Origin: Gonapodya sp. JEL0774
Taxonomy: Eukaryota; Monoblepharomycota; Monoblepharidomycetes; Monoblepharidales; Gonapodyaceae
Length of the DNA: 64,000 nt
Direction: 5' to 3'
Assembly (NCBI GenBank): GCA_027604505.1
Contig: JADIIX010000064.1
Location: forward strand, 62,001 to 126,000
Under the pieces are notes generated by a model, which saw only the letters and a list, made by a program, of their open reading frames with translations, was not told the DNA's origin and ran no database searches. The number at the start of each line of letters is the position of its first letter. Positions within the stretch are counted from its first letter, which is position 1. The translations under genes were made by a program, and so were the position numbers. Positions 12,195 through 25,980 of the stretch are shown piece after piece.

Positions 12195-15100
12195 ATGACG
12201 ATTCCAGCACCAATCTCGCTGCCCAATCTTCCCCTCTTCTCAGCCGCCGTCGCGCACGCAAAGTCGGCCGCGAACCCGGCGGTCGTCGTCAAGGATGGGA
12301 GCGAGTTCGGCTACGCCCAGCTGCTCCACGAAGCAGCGAAATTGAGCTCCGTGCTGCTCGATGGGAAAAGGTGTGTATTGATGCTCCGATCAAATCACCA
12401 AGTACGAGGACATTGGCGGGTTTGGTGTGGCCGTGGAGGATAACATAATGTGGGTGACGTCGGAGATTTCCTCCCAGTCGCGAAGTGGCACCACGCGGCG
12501 CCAAACCAAATATTTTCGACTGTATTCCGCGAGTTCTTGAGCAATCGCGTGTCTTTGACTCTCGCTGAGGTCTGACCGGGGGAACCCCGCCGTGTGTCGT
12601 CATCTGCACACACCCGCTGTGCAACCAACGAAGCTTGATTCTTGGTGGCACCACCCGCTCACCTGAAGCGTCTGACCTCACCTGAAACCGTATTCTGTCT
12701 CCCCAGCGACCTCGCCGAAGCCCGCGTCTCGTACATTGCCCAGCCATCTTTTCTCTACTGCGTCACCCAGTGGGCAATCTGGATCGCAGGCGGTGTCGCC
12801 GTGCCTCTCGGTGAGTATTCGCCAGAAGCATCTCTTCATGAGCTCCACCACTCGTACGACCCGTGCACGGTTGCCACCTGGCCCGTCCACCCTCCCATGT
12901 TGACACCTCCTGCTCACATCCCCGCTCAACCAATCCAGCCGTCTCCCACCCACCCAGCGAGCTCCTCTACACCATCACCGACTCTCAATCCTCCATCGTC
13001 CTCTACCACCCCTCCTTCGCCTCAAAACTCGACGAAATCCGCGCGCAGATCCCTCAAGGCGTGCGTCTGATCCAGATCGAGGACATCGCGCCTGTAGAGT
13101 GGAGGGGGAAGCCGCTCGACGTGGAGGTGGTCTGGACCGAAATGGACGTGGCAAGGAGGGCACTGTTCATCTACACGTCGGGTGAGGATGTCCCGAGTCA
13201 AGCAGTACCCCCTCAGCCGCCTGCCTTTAACCATGTGCATTCCCATCACTTTCACGTTGGTCGGTCTCAAATGAAAACCCCCGCATGCGCAAACCATATC
13301 CCCGTCGCGGCCGTCCTGTCTCCCGTGCCCTCGTGCACCCCACTCCTCCCATCCCATGGGCACTGACAGGCACGACCGGAAAACCAAAGGGGGCGGTTCA
13401 CACGCACCTGTCGCTCACAACTCAGGCAAAGTCGCTCTCAGAGGCGTGGGCATGGGCTTCAACCGATAGGATTTTCAAGTGGGTGCACCTGCAGGAGCGG
13501 GGACGGATGGGAAGCAGCTGTGGTCGTGGGGAGCGACAGCCCCAAGGGTGGCCCCCGCCACCCACTGACCTTCCTCCCATCTCTCCCTTCCAATTTCTTA
13601 TCTCTTTCTCGGTATTCATCCGTGACCACACACACCCACAGCCCCCTCCCCCTCCACCACATCCACGGTCTTGTCAACATCCTCTTCACATGCCAGCTGA
13701 ACGGCGCAGTGCAGGAGTTTGGACCTGACAGATTCGACGTGAGTGTATGACGGGTGGGTGGGGCCGGGCGTGTTCAGCGGCACATGACGGTGGGGGTGGT
13801 TATGTGGAGTGTGGTGGAGGTGGAAGCGTTTCAACGCTTACTTCTTTCTTTTAATTGTTTTCCTATTGCTTTTTTTTATGTTGCTGCTTGCTGTTGTTAT
13901 TCCGCACTACATTCCCTCATTTGTACCATGGATCCGCAACCGCCCCTTAGCCCAAATGGATCTGGGAACGCTTCATGAGGCCCGAAAGGAATTTGACGCT
14001 GTTTATGGCTGTGCCAACGAGTGAGTTGCGTGCCAAGATTGTGGGAATTTGGTCGCAAGGACAGCATTCGGGGCCCTAGCATGTCCCCATTTTCGTGCTG
14101 TTTTGCTAAGTCCTTCAACTCATCTCATTTTACCCTCGACTCTCGCCATCCATACGATTATGACAGTCTACGGTACGTGATCCAGCGCCTGCACCATAAA
14201 CCTTCACCTGTATCTGACCTTCCCAATTTTCCCCACTCACCAGCCCGCCTGGCTACAACATGGGAATCCCTCCCCGCCGACACTCGCGCTGCTGCGACGG
14301 CCTCGTGCGCCCAGTTCCGCCTCATGGTGTCCGGTTCGGCACCCCTGCCCAGCACAATGTTCGACAAGTGGGTCCAGGTGAGCGGGCACAGGCTGTTAGA
14401 GAGATATGGGTGAGTGGCGGCGCGGCACGTGGGGTGCGCTGGGTGAGTCGTGAATGGAAGACTGACACGCCCTTTTTCCATGGTTCAACCTCATGGGGTT
14501 TGTCGGGAAAGAATGACCGAGACAGGTATGATGCTGTCCAAGTAAGTCTCGTTCCCCTCCATACCCGCAACCCGCACCTCCTCATCCTCCACCGCCTCGC
14601 ACCATCTCCGTGCACGGGTTCTACCCCCACCCGCCCCCATCAGCCCCTACGCCCTCCCGCGCATCCCCGCCACCGTCGGCCACCCCCTCCCGCACGTTTC
14701 CGTCCGCCTCATCTCCCCCGACACGGGCGATGACGTCACCGAAGTCGTGGAGGGCAACGGAGGGGAAGTGCGCGTCAGGGGGGATATCTTATTCAAGGAG
14801 TACTGGGGGAGGGAGGAGGCCACAAAGGCGGCGTTTGATGCAGAAGGGTGGTTCATGACGGGTGAGTTGCGAGGGGGGGATGGGAAGTGGACATGTACGT
14901 GTGGTGCGTGGTCGTGTTCATGCCTCATGCTCGCGCTTGTGTAGGGGATATCGCGTGCAGGACAAAGGAAGGGTATTTCCGGATCATGGGCAGGGCCAGC
15001 ATGGATATCATTAAGATGGTGAGTGAACCTTTCGGATGTGGTGGGCATTGTTTATTATCGAGTCGATGTGCGCGCTAACCGCGAACACGGTGCTGCCAGG

Positions 15101-15556
15101 CTGGTTACAAACTCTCCTCTCTGGAAATTGAGCGTGAGATTCTCGACCACCCGGATGTTTCTGACGGTAAGTGGCATATGGAGCTCTTTGTGCAGTGACA
15201 GCAGTTTGATCGCCCCTTCCATCACCCACAACAGCCGCCGTTGTTGGGGTCGATGACCCGGCCAACGCCTCCGAAAAGGTCGCCGTAGTGCTTGTCGCCA
15301 AGTCGGCTGAGAGCCCGCGACTCACCGTAGGTCAGCTGAAAGAGTTTTTGAAGGAGAGGTTGGCGCCGTACAAGTGAGTCTCATTCACCCCTGTCCGCCT
15401 TATGTTCCCTCTGTGAATTCATTATTCTGATGAGTAACCGTATTGTACGCAACCAGAATTCCAACGGAGATCGCATACGAGGTGGAGATGCCGAGGAATG
15501 CCCTCGGCAAGGTGAACAAGAAGGAGCTCCGAAAGGTGTTCAACAAGACTGCTTAA
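12195..15556 (+). CDS. ACSF3: ACSF3-like malonyl/acyl-CoA synthetase
   Basis: Member of the ANL (AMP-forming ligase) superfamily. It activates a short or malonyl-type acid to its CoA thioester with ATP. Fourteen exons give 532 residues: 12195-12370, 12707-12810, 12939-13181, 13370-13478, 13642-13738, 13951-14020, 14167-14172, 14244-14409, 14512-14541, 14644-14861, 14945-15018, 15100-15166, 15235-15373, 15457-15556. The P-loop reads YTSGTTGKPKGAV. Then come LPLHHIHGLVN, FMAVPTIYARL, RLMVSGSAPLP, ERYGMTETGMMLSNPY, GWFMTGD, the hinge region RIMGRASMDIIK, and the catalytic-lysine motif PRNALGKVNKKEL. The LPLHHIHGLVN and MTETGM(M)LSNP blocks point to ACSF3, the mitochondrial malonyl-CoA synthetase. 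The N-terminus is poor in Arg, so mitochondrial targeting is not obvious. Exon 7 is only 6 nt; the first intron (336 bp) is unusually long for this window. Confidence 0.9.
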
Positions 15557-15997
15557 GGAACGTTTTGTATTCGTTGAAAGAAAAAAATCCATGGCAATTG
15601 TATAGCATTCTTGAGTCCATCTCGGCGAGAATGTCCCCAGGGTAGTTACTGCAGATCCCACTCTATTCTCAGACTTGCTCCCTCAAACTCTCCTCTCTTT
15701 TGGTACGTTGAGCTTCGCCACACCCGGCGCGAGACTCTAAATAAGAAGAATTGTGAAATCGTGTCAGTCAGTCTAAGCAATGTGGAGACCAACCTTTTCC
15801 TCATGGTGAATTCCCGAAATCGGTCCAATGCCGGCTGATCTCTGCCCCGCCTCTATTCCGTGAAGCGCTGCCTCGTTGTCGATCCCGAATGCCGCAGCAG
15901 TAAGCGCTGGGTTCATTCTGCCGTGAGTGGTAGCGCTGATTTGATGAATATATCGTTATACGTGCGTGTGAGCCGGTGTTCAGGGAAATACAAATTC

Positions 15998-16664
15998 TCA
16001 CGCTTCCGCAGCTGGTGCTGCGACCGGTACTGGCTTGGGCCCCACTGGCGCCGGTTGGACGGCTTTCACCGGAGGGATAATAGGTGCCTTCGCTGGTTCG
16101 ATGTGCTGATCTTCCTGCACGCAAGCAATCTGAGTCTTGCGTGATTCACGTCAACTCCACCTTATCTCACCGTAATCGCGGTAGTAGAAGAAGTATCAAC
16201 ATCACGGTGTTTCACAACTCTGTCTGGAGTAGGAGTGCGACGAGATATAGAATCGCACCGTGACTGAAGACCCGACTCTTGTTCGGTGCGAAAAGGCAGA
16301 TTGGATGGAGAACCTGGGCGTCCAAGGTCATGCTGGAACGGCCTGTCGGAACTACTTCTGGCACCGGAATGTTGAGCTTGGGAGGCATAACCGCCAGAAC
16401 CGGAGAAGACCTTCTGTGGGGTGATGAAAATGCGTTATCACCACAACAACAGCACCCACAGCAATGACGACTTTTCACCTTGTCAATACCCGACTCTCCG
16501 TGCACTTCTCTGTACTCGTGCTCTCCGCTGAATGCTGCTCTACCAGCGGACAATCCGCTATCTGGATCTTTGAAAGTGGCGTCCGCGTCAGCGTCGAGCG
16601 TTGAGCCGAGCTCAAGTGTCTCGGGGAAGCTCCCCACTAATCTTTCTTCGCGGATGCCGGACAT
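15998..16664 (-). CDS. small hypothetical disordered protein
   Basis: Unrecognised. Three exons (16664-16479, 16413-16171, 16114-15998) join in phase to 181 residues starting MSGIREERLVGSF. The N-terminal third is acidic (DADADATFKDPDSG). The middle is Ser/Arg-rich (GARSSSDRPFQHD, RRTPTPDRVVKHR). The end is a Pro/Ala/Val tail (PVKAVQPAPVGPKP) finishing AAEA. There is no signal peptide or membrane helix in the spliced form, and the protein looks intrinsically disordered. The first intron (16478-16414, 65 bp) is open in the upstream frame and would encode a Cys cluster (CCGCCCC) if retained. The consistent phase across three exons supports a real gene; function unknown. Confidence 0.5.
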
Positions 16665-16911
16665 GTGTAGAAAGTAATATGATAATAGGGGGATCAACTT
16701 GTGTCAAGGTGTTTCGCAAAAATGAAACGCACACGTCAGCATCGACCCAATAAAATGGTGATCAGGAAACCGCGAACAAATGCCCATAACGTAATTGATT
16801 TATAAATATTTCGTACGATAAATAACTAACTTAGTTATAAGCATGCAAAGTAACATGTCCCACGACTGCCAGCAGCCGCGTGGATGAGGACAAACCCTTC
16901 AATTTTCGAAA

Positions 16912-18581
16912 TCACATGAACATAAGTGCCGAAACCATCACAGAGAGGACGAGTCCACCTTTTGCCGCAATTTTGAAACCGCCCGATGTGGGTGGGGTTG
17001 AAGTTGGGAGGTCAACTGTTGGAAGCCCTGTTGTAGCCGCCTGGGCGGCAACTCCGGCAGATGATCTCCCCGTCGTGGTGGAGACTGCAACCCTCGCTGC
17101 TGTCGACTGAGTGAGAGTAGGAACAGGAGCAGGACCGGCAGAGGTAGCTGAGTCTTGGGGTGTACCAACAGATGTTTCCATTGGTGCCAGAGAAGATGTA
17201 GATTCAGGAGCCATCACAGCAACCGGGCTCGAAGATTGCTCGGGAGATGTCGGTGAGAGCGGTGGCGGCGGCGGGCTTGAAGGAGGAACGGGAGAAGCTG
17301 GGGGAGGTGGTGTTGGTTGGTTCGTAGGCGGAGGTGGAGGTGGAGGAGGTGGGACGGAGGGAGGAGGGGGTGGAGGAGTGGACGGGGGTGGAGGCGAAGG
17401 GGGTGGAGTGGGCGGAGGCGACGGCGGCGGTGGAGGGCGTGGGGGCGGGGGTGGGTTGCTAGGCGGTGGGGGAGGAGGCGGTGGGGTTGGTGAACCGCTT
17501 CCGATGACATAAGGAGTTTTGTCGACCCAGTTGCCCGGTGGAGAGTACTGAATAAACGAGCGTGGGAGGCCTCAGACAATCGCACACGGAAGATGTACAT
17601 TTATGAGCTTGATGACTCCAACGCACCTGGCAGACCCAAAAATCCCATCCGGAGCAAGTCTTAAAATGCGATTATAGTCAAGCAAGTGAGTTGAAACATT
17701 CTACTGTACTGGAAGCCCGACTACTCACAGCCACACCACATCCAAGCTGGGTGGTAGTCTCCCATATCATCTGAGTATAGTGGCCAACTTTCCCGAAGTC
17801 GTTGCCATAACCACCAATTGTGGTCGTGGGGTTAAAGCTTGAGACAGTCGTACCGTGATTAGAAAGTGGAAGGGTGAAAACTTTCCCGAAATGAGTACTT
17901 ACTATTGCTTCTCGCTCGCCCATCCATTCACAGCCTGTTTTTAAGAACGACAATTCAAGGCGCGTCTCATTCAGCAATGTCGTCCTTTAAGGTGCTTACA
18001 TCAATCGCCTTGTATGCCCCGGCTGACCCCCAGAACAAGTTTTCGCCAACTCCTGAAGTGCCACTGTGGTGAAAAGTCCCACCAGAGCTGCACGAAATAT
18101 GTCAGCTAAACGATAGAGCTACTGGAGCTTTCAGATATAACGTACTAAGGGCAGCTCTAAAGAGAGACACCCAGAGTTTTAGAACGGGCGCCAAATTGAC
18201 GAGACAAGAAACACCCACTGAAGCGTAATTCTGCGCGGACGATGCGACAGAAGAACTCCCTAAGCACGAATAGATTTATGGTACGGTATTCGTAAGATGG
18301 TCTTTTCGATGTACCCTTGTTACCGCTCCCGAAACTCACAAGTCAATCCCGGGATTGGGTTCAGTGGAGGGGGATTGTTGGACGATGCATCGGCGCGAAC
18401 CTGAAGCGATGTTATAGCAGCGTGATAGGTTAGCTTCAGGAATGGTTCGGAGCATTTTATGTCCTCTAGAGACACTCACCGCGTTGTGTCCATCGACGAG
18501 CGAGTTGATTTGATCCTGAGTCAGAGACAGCGCACTCCCGCAAAAGGTGAGCGCTGTTCCAAGAGCAATAAGGCCAAGCAT
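16912..18581 (-). CDS. secreted CAP/PR-1-domain protein with proline-rich tail
   Basis: CAP (SCP/PR-1/Pry) superfamily protein of 370 residues. Exons: 18581-18480, 18400-18340, 18259-18219, 18156-18146, 18087-18000, 17934-17903, 17837-17729, 17659-17627, 17547-16912. A signal peptide (MLGLIALGTALTFCGSALS) precedes the CAP fold. Visible CAP motifs are [69 protein letters not shown] and [17 protein letters not shown]. The last exon encodes about 70 residues that are mostly Pro, then a Ser/Thr/Ala stretch, and ends in a hydrophobic tail (GGLVLSVMVSALMFM) resembling a GPI-anchor or membrane signal. Pry-type CAP proteins bind sterols and fatty acids outside the cell. Exon 4 is an 11-nt microexon. 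The gene lies beside a related two-CAP gene. Confidence 0.88.
17223..17500 (-). repeat. proline-codon repeat tract
   Basis: Low-complexity GGN/CCN tract inside the last exon of the CAP gene. It is read on the minus strand as runs of proline broken by Ser, Thr and Ala. Such tracts are expected to vary in length between strains. Confidence 0.85.
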
Positions 18582-19124
18582 CGTGGCCCACTATAAATAG
18601 TCCCAATATGTGGGGTGATTACTTTTTTTGGATGAAAGCCTGGGGGGCGTTTTTGCCCGCAAAGTTTCGCCCTGTTTCGCCGCAACCCATCATCAGTGCA
18701 ATACCGAACCTTGAAACGCCACCGGACCCTTTCGCCACGCCGCTGTTATTTTCCTGCTCCATCAAGCTGAAGCCATATTCATACTTGCGAATCCGAAGAT
18801 ACTCAAAGTCTGTGATAAGACCGTTGTTTGACATGACGCTCATGTTCCTCATTTGCCTTGTGAACGATGATTCACGTTGTTCTCAATGGTAGTAGAAGTT
18901 TATTTCATAATTCATTTTCAGCGCCAGCGCCGGTAATAAACCACTACTAATGCTCACAGTTTTGTTAAATAAGTTATCTAAAGAGATGGCATTCGTCATT
19001 CATAATCAAGTCGTATTTCAAGTTGCATCCAAATTAGTATCAGAGGGGAAAGTGCATCCACTTCCCTGGAGCATGAGGTTCACTGAGTGTGAACCCAGCA
19101 TCAACCTATGCAACTGCAAAAGCA
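18582..19124. promoter_or_regulatory. upstream region of single-CAP gene, with TATA-like element
   Basis: About 540 bases between the single-CAP gene and the stop of the double-CAP gene. A TATA-like ctataaatag lies at 18591-18600, only 10-20 bases upstream of the minus-strand ATG at 18581. If it is the true TATA box, the transcript leader must be extremely short or the real start lies elsewhere. No gene seen in the rest. Confidence 0.4.
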
Positions 19125-21712
19125 CTAGTTGGCGTCAGCCCTGGGACCGCGAGTACGCCTTGGGCGGCGCGTCTTCGTAGTCGTGGATGGCTGGACTGGC
19201 GCAGATTGACCAATTGGCGGTTTCGCAGTAGTGGGAGACGGCGCTGGAGCCGACGTAGCGGCAGCTGGGACTGGAACTGGAGCCGCTTGCGGGGAGGGGC
19301 TGGGTGACGGCACGACAGCCGCAGACGACGAAGGGGTACCAGCTGGCGCTGCACTTGTCGCAGGGGGCGAGGGCGCAGGAGGCGAAAGTGATGGTGGTGG
19401 TGGCGGCGGCGTTGAAGGAGGGCTTGCTGGAGGCGTTAGGGACGTCGCGCTACCGATTTTATAAGGAGTTTGGTCGTAGTAGTTGCCCGGCGGTGAGTAC
19501 TGAGTACGTGTGAAAGTATCAGTGAGATAGCTGTCACAATACACGCCGGCCTCGAAGTGAGAGGCTATTAACTCACTTGGCAAACCCAGAAATCCCAACC
19601 CGAGCACGTCTGTTTATACGAAAGAGTATTGAGTGAGCTCAGACATACTTTCTTTTGTTCTTTATCATCATTTGACACATACCGCCACACCGCACCCAAC
19701 CTGGGTGGTGGTTTCCCAGATAATTTGCGTGTAGTGACCAACTTTTGCAAAGTCGTTGCCATAAGCCCGAATTGTGTTGGTTGGGACAAAGCTTTGAAGG
19801 AGAAGTAAATTTATTGCACTGAACGAGCGAACACGTACAGTCAAGCTGACTCACTATGCTTTTTCATCTGCCCAATACTTGACGGACTATCAGGCGGAGG
19901 GGGGACGTCAACTCTCATGTTGCGTCAGAACAATCCTCCCACGAAAATGCTTACATCAGCAGCTTTGTAGAATCCAGTTGTTCCCCAGAAGAGATTTTCT
20001 CCCACTCCCGAAGTGCCGCTGTGGCTAAATGTTCCACCAGAGCTGTGGCAAATAGTTTTAGTTACCAGACAGATGTTATGATTTTTCACAACTGAACGCA
20101 CTATGGGCAGCTCTGTGGAACATGAGAATGCGGTCAGACGGGGAATTTCATTAGTTGACAGCCAAACTGTCGTGCTCACCGAAGCATAATTCTGGGCAGA
20201 CGTGGCAAGTTGGGTGCTCCCTATGGTGGTGTGTGGTGAATGGGTTAGGGCTTGTTGATAAGGCTGTCGAATCTATACTCACAGGACAGTGCAGAAAGAG
20301 CCTTCAGCGGAGGGGGATTGTTGGTTGATGCATCGACGCGGACCTAGAGTTTATTTCCACGACGAACCATGAGCTCAAGGTGTGACACAAGGTGGTATAA
20401 CGATCCCCCACTTACCGCGTTGTGTCGAGCGATGAGAGTGTCGATGTCACTCTGCGGCAAAGTTGCCGTGGCAGGAGAAGATGCGGGTGGGGAAGGGGAC
20501 ACAGGGGGTGATGGAGCGGGAGGGGCGGGAGGGGAAGGAGGGGGAGGGGGAGGGGAAGGTGGTGGTGGTGGTGGAGGAGGTGGTGGTGGTGGAGGAGGAG
20601 GGACAGTGGGCGGAGGAGCGCTTGTGGGTGGTGGTGTGGAGGTCGTGCTCCCGAGTTTGTACGGAGTTTGGTCGTAGTAGTTGCCTGGTGGTGAGTACTA
20701 ACCACGGGCGAGAGTTTCAGTGGGGTGGCACTATTACACATCACTGCAGTTTTCAATGATGGTTATTAAGCTCACTTGGCACACCCAGAAATCCCATCCC
20801 GAGCACGTCTATTTTGTGAGAGGGGTACCCAGTGAGCTCACGCACACACTTTTATTTTCTTATCGTCCTTGGAACACATACCGCAACACCGCACCCAACC
20901 TGGGTGGTGGTTTCCCAGATGATTTGCGTGTAGTGACCAACTTTCGCAAAGTCGTTGCCATAAGCCTGGATAGTCTTTGAAGGGACAAAGCTTTGAAGGA
21001 GAAGTAATTTGATATATCTGTACGTTGAACTGTGTACAGCGGAGCTGACTCACTATGCCTTTTCATCTGCCCAGTACTTGACGGACTATCAGGGGTCAAT
21101 GTGTCAACTCTGGTATTCGATCAGATAAATCCTTGATCGAGAATGCTCACGTCGGCAGCTTTATAGAATCCAGTTGTTCCCCAGAAGAGATTCTCCCCTA
21201 CTCCCGAAGTTCCGCTGTGGCTAAATGTTCCACCAGAGCTGCGAAGAATTCTGCTAGTTAGACGGATGTCACGATTTCTGTAGCAGATGCACGCACTATG
21301 GACAACTCTGCGGAATATCAGGAGGTCGTTAGAATGTCCATCACGAGGCAACCGAAAAATAGCGCTCACCGATGCGTAGTTCTGGGCAGACGTAGCAAGT
21401 TGTGTGCTCCCTGTGGTGGGTTATGGTGAAACGGTAAGGTTTTGGATGATTTGGCTTTCGAATCTGTGCTCACATGTGAGCGGAGCCAGAGCATTGAGCG
21501 GAGGGGGATTGTTGGTCGATGCATCAGCACGGACCTGAAAGTTCGTTTCCGCGGGAATCGATGAGCTCAAGGTCCGATGCGAGTCGATATTGAGATGCCC
21601 CGCTTACCGCATTGTGTCTGGCAACTAGAGTGTCAATATCAGTCTGGGGTATAGCGTTGGAAAGACTCGCGCAAAAGGACAGCAGCGTTCCAAGTGCTAG
21701 AGTACCGAGCAT
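19125..21712 (-). CDS. secreted protein with two tandem CAP/PR-1 domains
   Basis: Seventeen exons give 503 residues. First unit: 21712-21608, 21534-21474, 21410-21370, 21307-21297, 21238-21151, 21085-21054, 20990-20882, 20808-20776. Fused exon: 20697-20416. Second unit: 20343-20283, 20220-20180, 20112-20102, 20042-19955, 19886-19855, 19791-19683, 19609-19577, 19499-19125. A signal peptide ([17 protein letters not shown]) starts the first unit. Each CAP domain has [48 protein letters not shown] and [10 protein letters not shown]. The proline-rich linker of unit 1 runs without a stop into [15 protein letters not shown], the start of unit 2, within one exon. Unit 2 has no signal peptide. The tail is Pro/Ala/Ser-rich and ends basic ([16 protein letters not shown]) with no anchor. 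Likely extracellular or wall-bound lipid binding, as for other CAP proteins. Confidence 0.88.
20470..20680 (-). repeat. proline-codon repeat linking two CAP domains
   Basis: GGT/GGA/GGG-rich tract on the plus strand, read on the minus strand as an almost pure proline run and then an Ala/Ser/Pro stretch. It forms the linker between the two CAP domains and is likely prone to slippage. Confidence 0.85.
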
Positions 21713-22625
21713 TATTTGTCCCAGACTTGCCGGTGAACGTGGTAACTAACTTTCTTAGGTGCGGCGTGGAATTCGTTTTGCAAAAGCCCTTGCAAGCCCT
21801 TGCCGCCGGCTTTTCATATTTTGTGTCCTCGAGGACTGAGGATGACCCAGGTATTGTATATATCTGTTCGTCACAAAAGAAAAGAAAACTCGAAACTTTT
21901 GTTCCACTTATTTACTTTGATGCCACTGCTGCTTGCAATGTAGGATCCCGTCACAAGTTGAGCACAATTCGACACTTCTTTGGTTGACTCCCGCCAAGCT
22001 GAAGGGGTTGGTCCCTGCGCCGCCACAGCAAAGCGGTCAAAGCACACAAATAATTATCCAAAGCTCCAACAAACGTGCAATTCGAGAGATGAGAGCCTGT
22101 TATGGAAGTACCTTGTCTGTCATGCGATAATAGCTATGCATTTCTTTACTCCTTAGTGAACAAGCTCGTGTACCATATCAAGAGCATCCTAGGTCTCGGG
22201 AACTGGGCTGTTCAAAGAGAATGTCAAATTTCAGAGAAAGCGCAATACCGCAGGAGCGGTACGGCTCTCCTCTGTGTGAAAATACTATTGAAGTATGCAA
22301 GCGCTGGACACGCATCTACTGGGGTTTTAAGCATAAATCAGAGTGGTTGTAGTTCGCATATGGAGTGACACCCATCCTTTAGTAGCTCTTCATATGCTTC
22401 AATACGGATTCCCCAGAGTCCATTTAGTGTTGTCTTCTTAGGTTAGCCAAGAGAGTTGGACAGCCCTCATACCTCCACTGACCACCATTGCTCCCGCCGT
22501 TTCGAGCTGTGAGGTCAGAGGCCGCTGTGCAGCAATCGCTCTGACCTTGCATTCTGGTAAAGATACCCCTCATTCTCGACGTGGGCTGAGTGTTCTCCTC
22601 CCCTTTCTTTTCCCACCTCCTGGCA
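21713..22625. promoter_or_regulatory. divergent intergenic region between CAP fusion gene and RECQ1
   Basis: About 910 bases between the minus-strand ATG at 21712 and the plus-strand ATG at 22626. Short open frames occur but none shows family resemblance or splice support. A C/T-rich stretch (about 22592-22620) sits directly upstream of the helicase ATG. Confidence 0.45.
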
Positions 22626-25653
<3,028 letters not shown>

Positions 25654-25980
25654 GTCCAAGGGGGTCTCAATGGGACGCCGGCGTGAAGTGAGTGGCTCCT
25701 CCATATCTCTAAGAGCCTCCCCTTACGTTTCTCTTCACCACGTTGCCACTCAAACGACCATTCACGAACGTGAAGGTATGAATGGCCCACATGAGTTGTT
25801 TCGTGAGGCTTCGAGACATCCACGGACCATGAAGAGGTGAGCTCCGTGCAGGCTCCGCAGGGTCGCAATTACGACATGGACAGACAGGAGAAGGAGTAGT
25901 GGTGACCAGCCTTCAGTTCGAATGGAGGAAAAAGCAATTCCAAAAATGATTTGTCCTCATTGTAAATCAATATTACAAAT
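25654..25980. terminator. convergent intergenic region
   Basis: About 325 bases between the stops of two convergent genes (RECQ1 at 25653 and the membrane protein at 25981). It should hold both 3' ends. AT-rich sequence at about 25960-25980 (ttgtaaatcaatattacaa) is a candidate for cleavage and polyadenylation signals. No gene seen. Confidence 0.35.

Noticed and set aside
15646..15828. Minus-strand frame MDRFREFTMRKRLVST
   Set aside because: Short, no splice support and no family resemblance; lies in the gap between two convergent genes.
17111..17512. Glycine-rich plus-strand open frame
   Set aside because: It is the antisense of the proline tract in the single-CAP gene and has no start context or family support.
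20412..20756. Minus-strand frame rich in His/Leu/Pro over the CAP linker
   Set aside because: It is the alternate frame of the proline-codon repeat; the in-frame reading [16 protein letters not shown] plus poly-Pro is the CAP protein.
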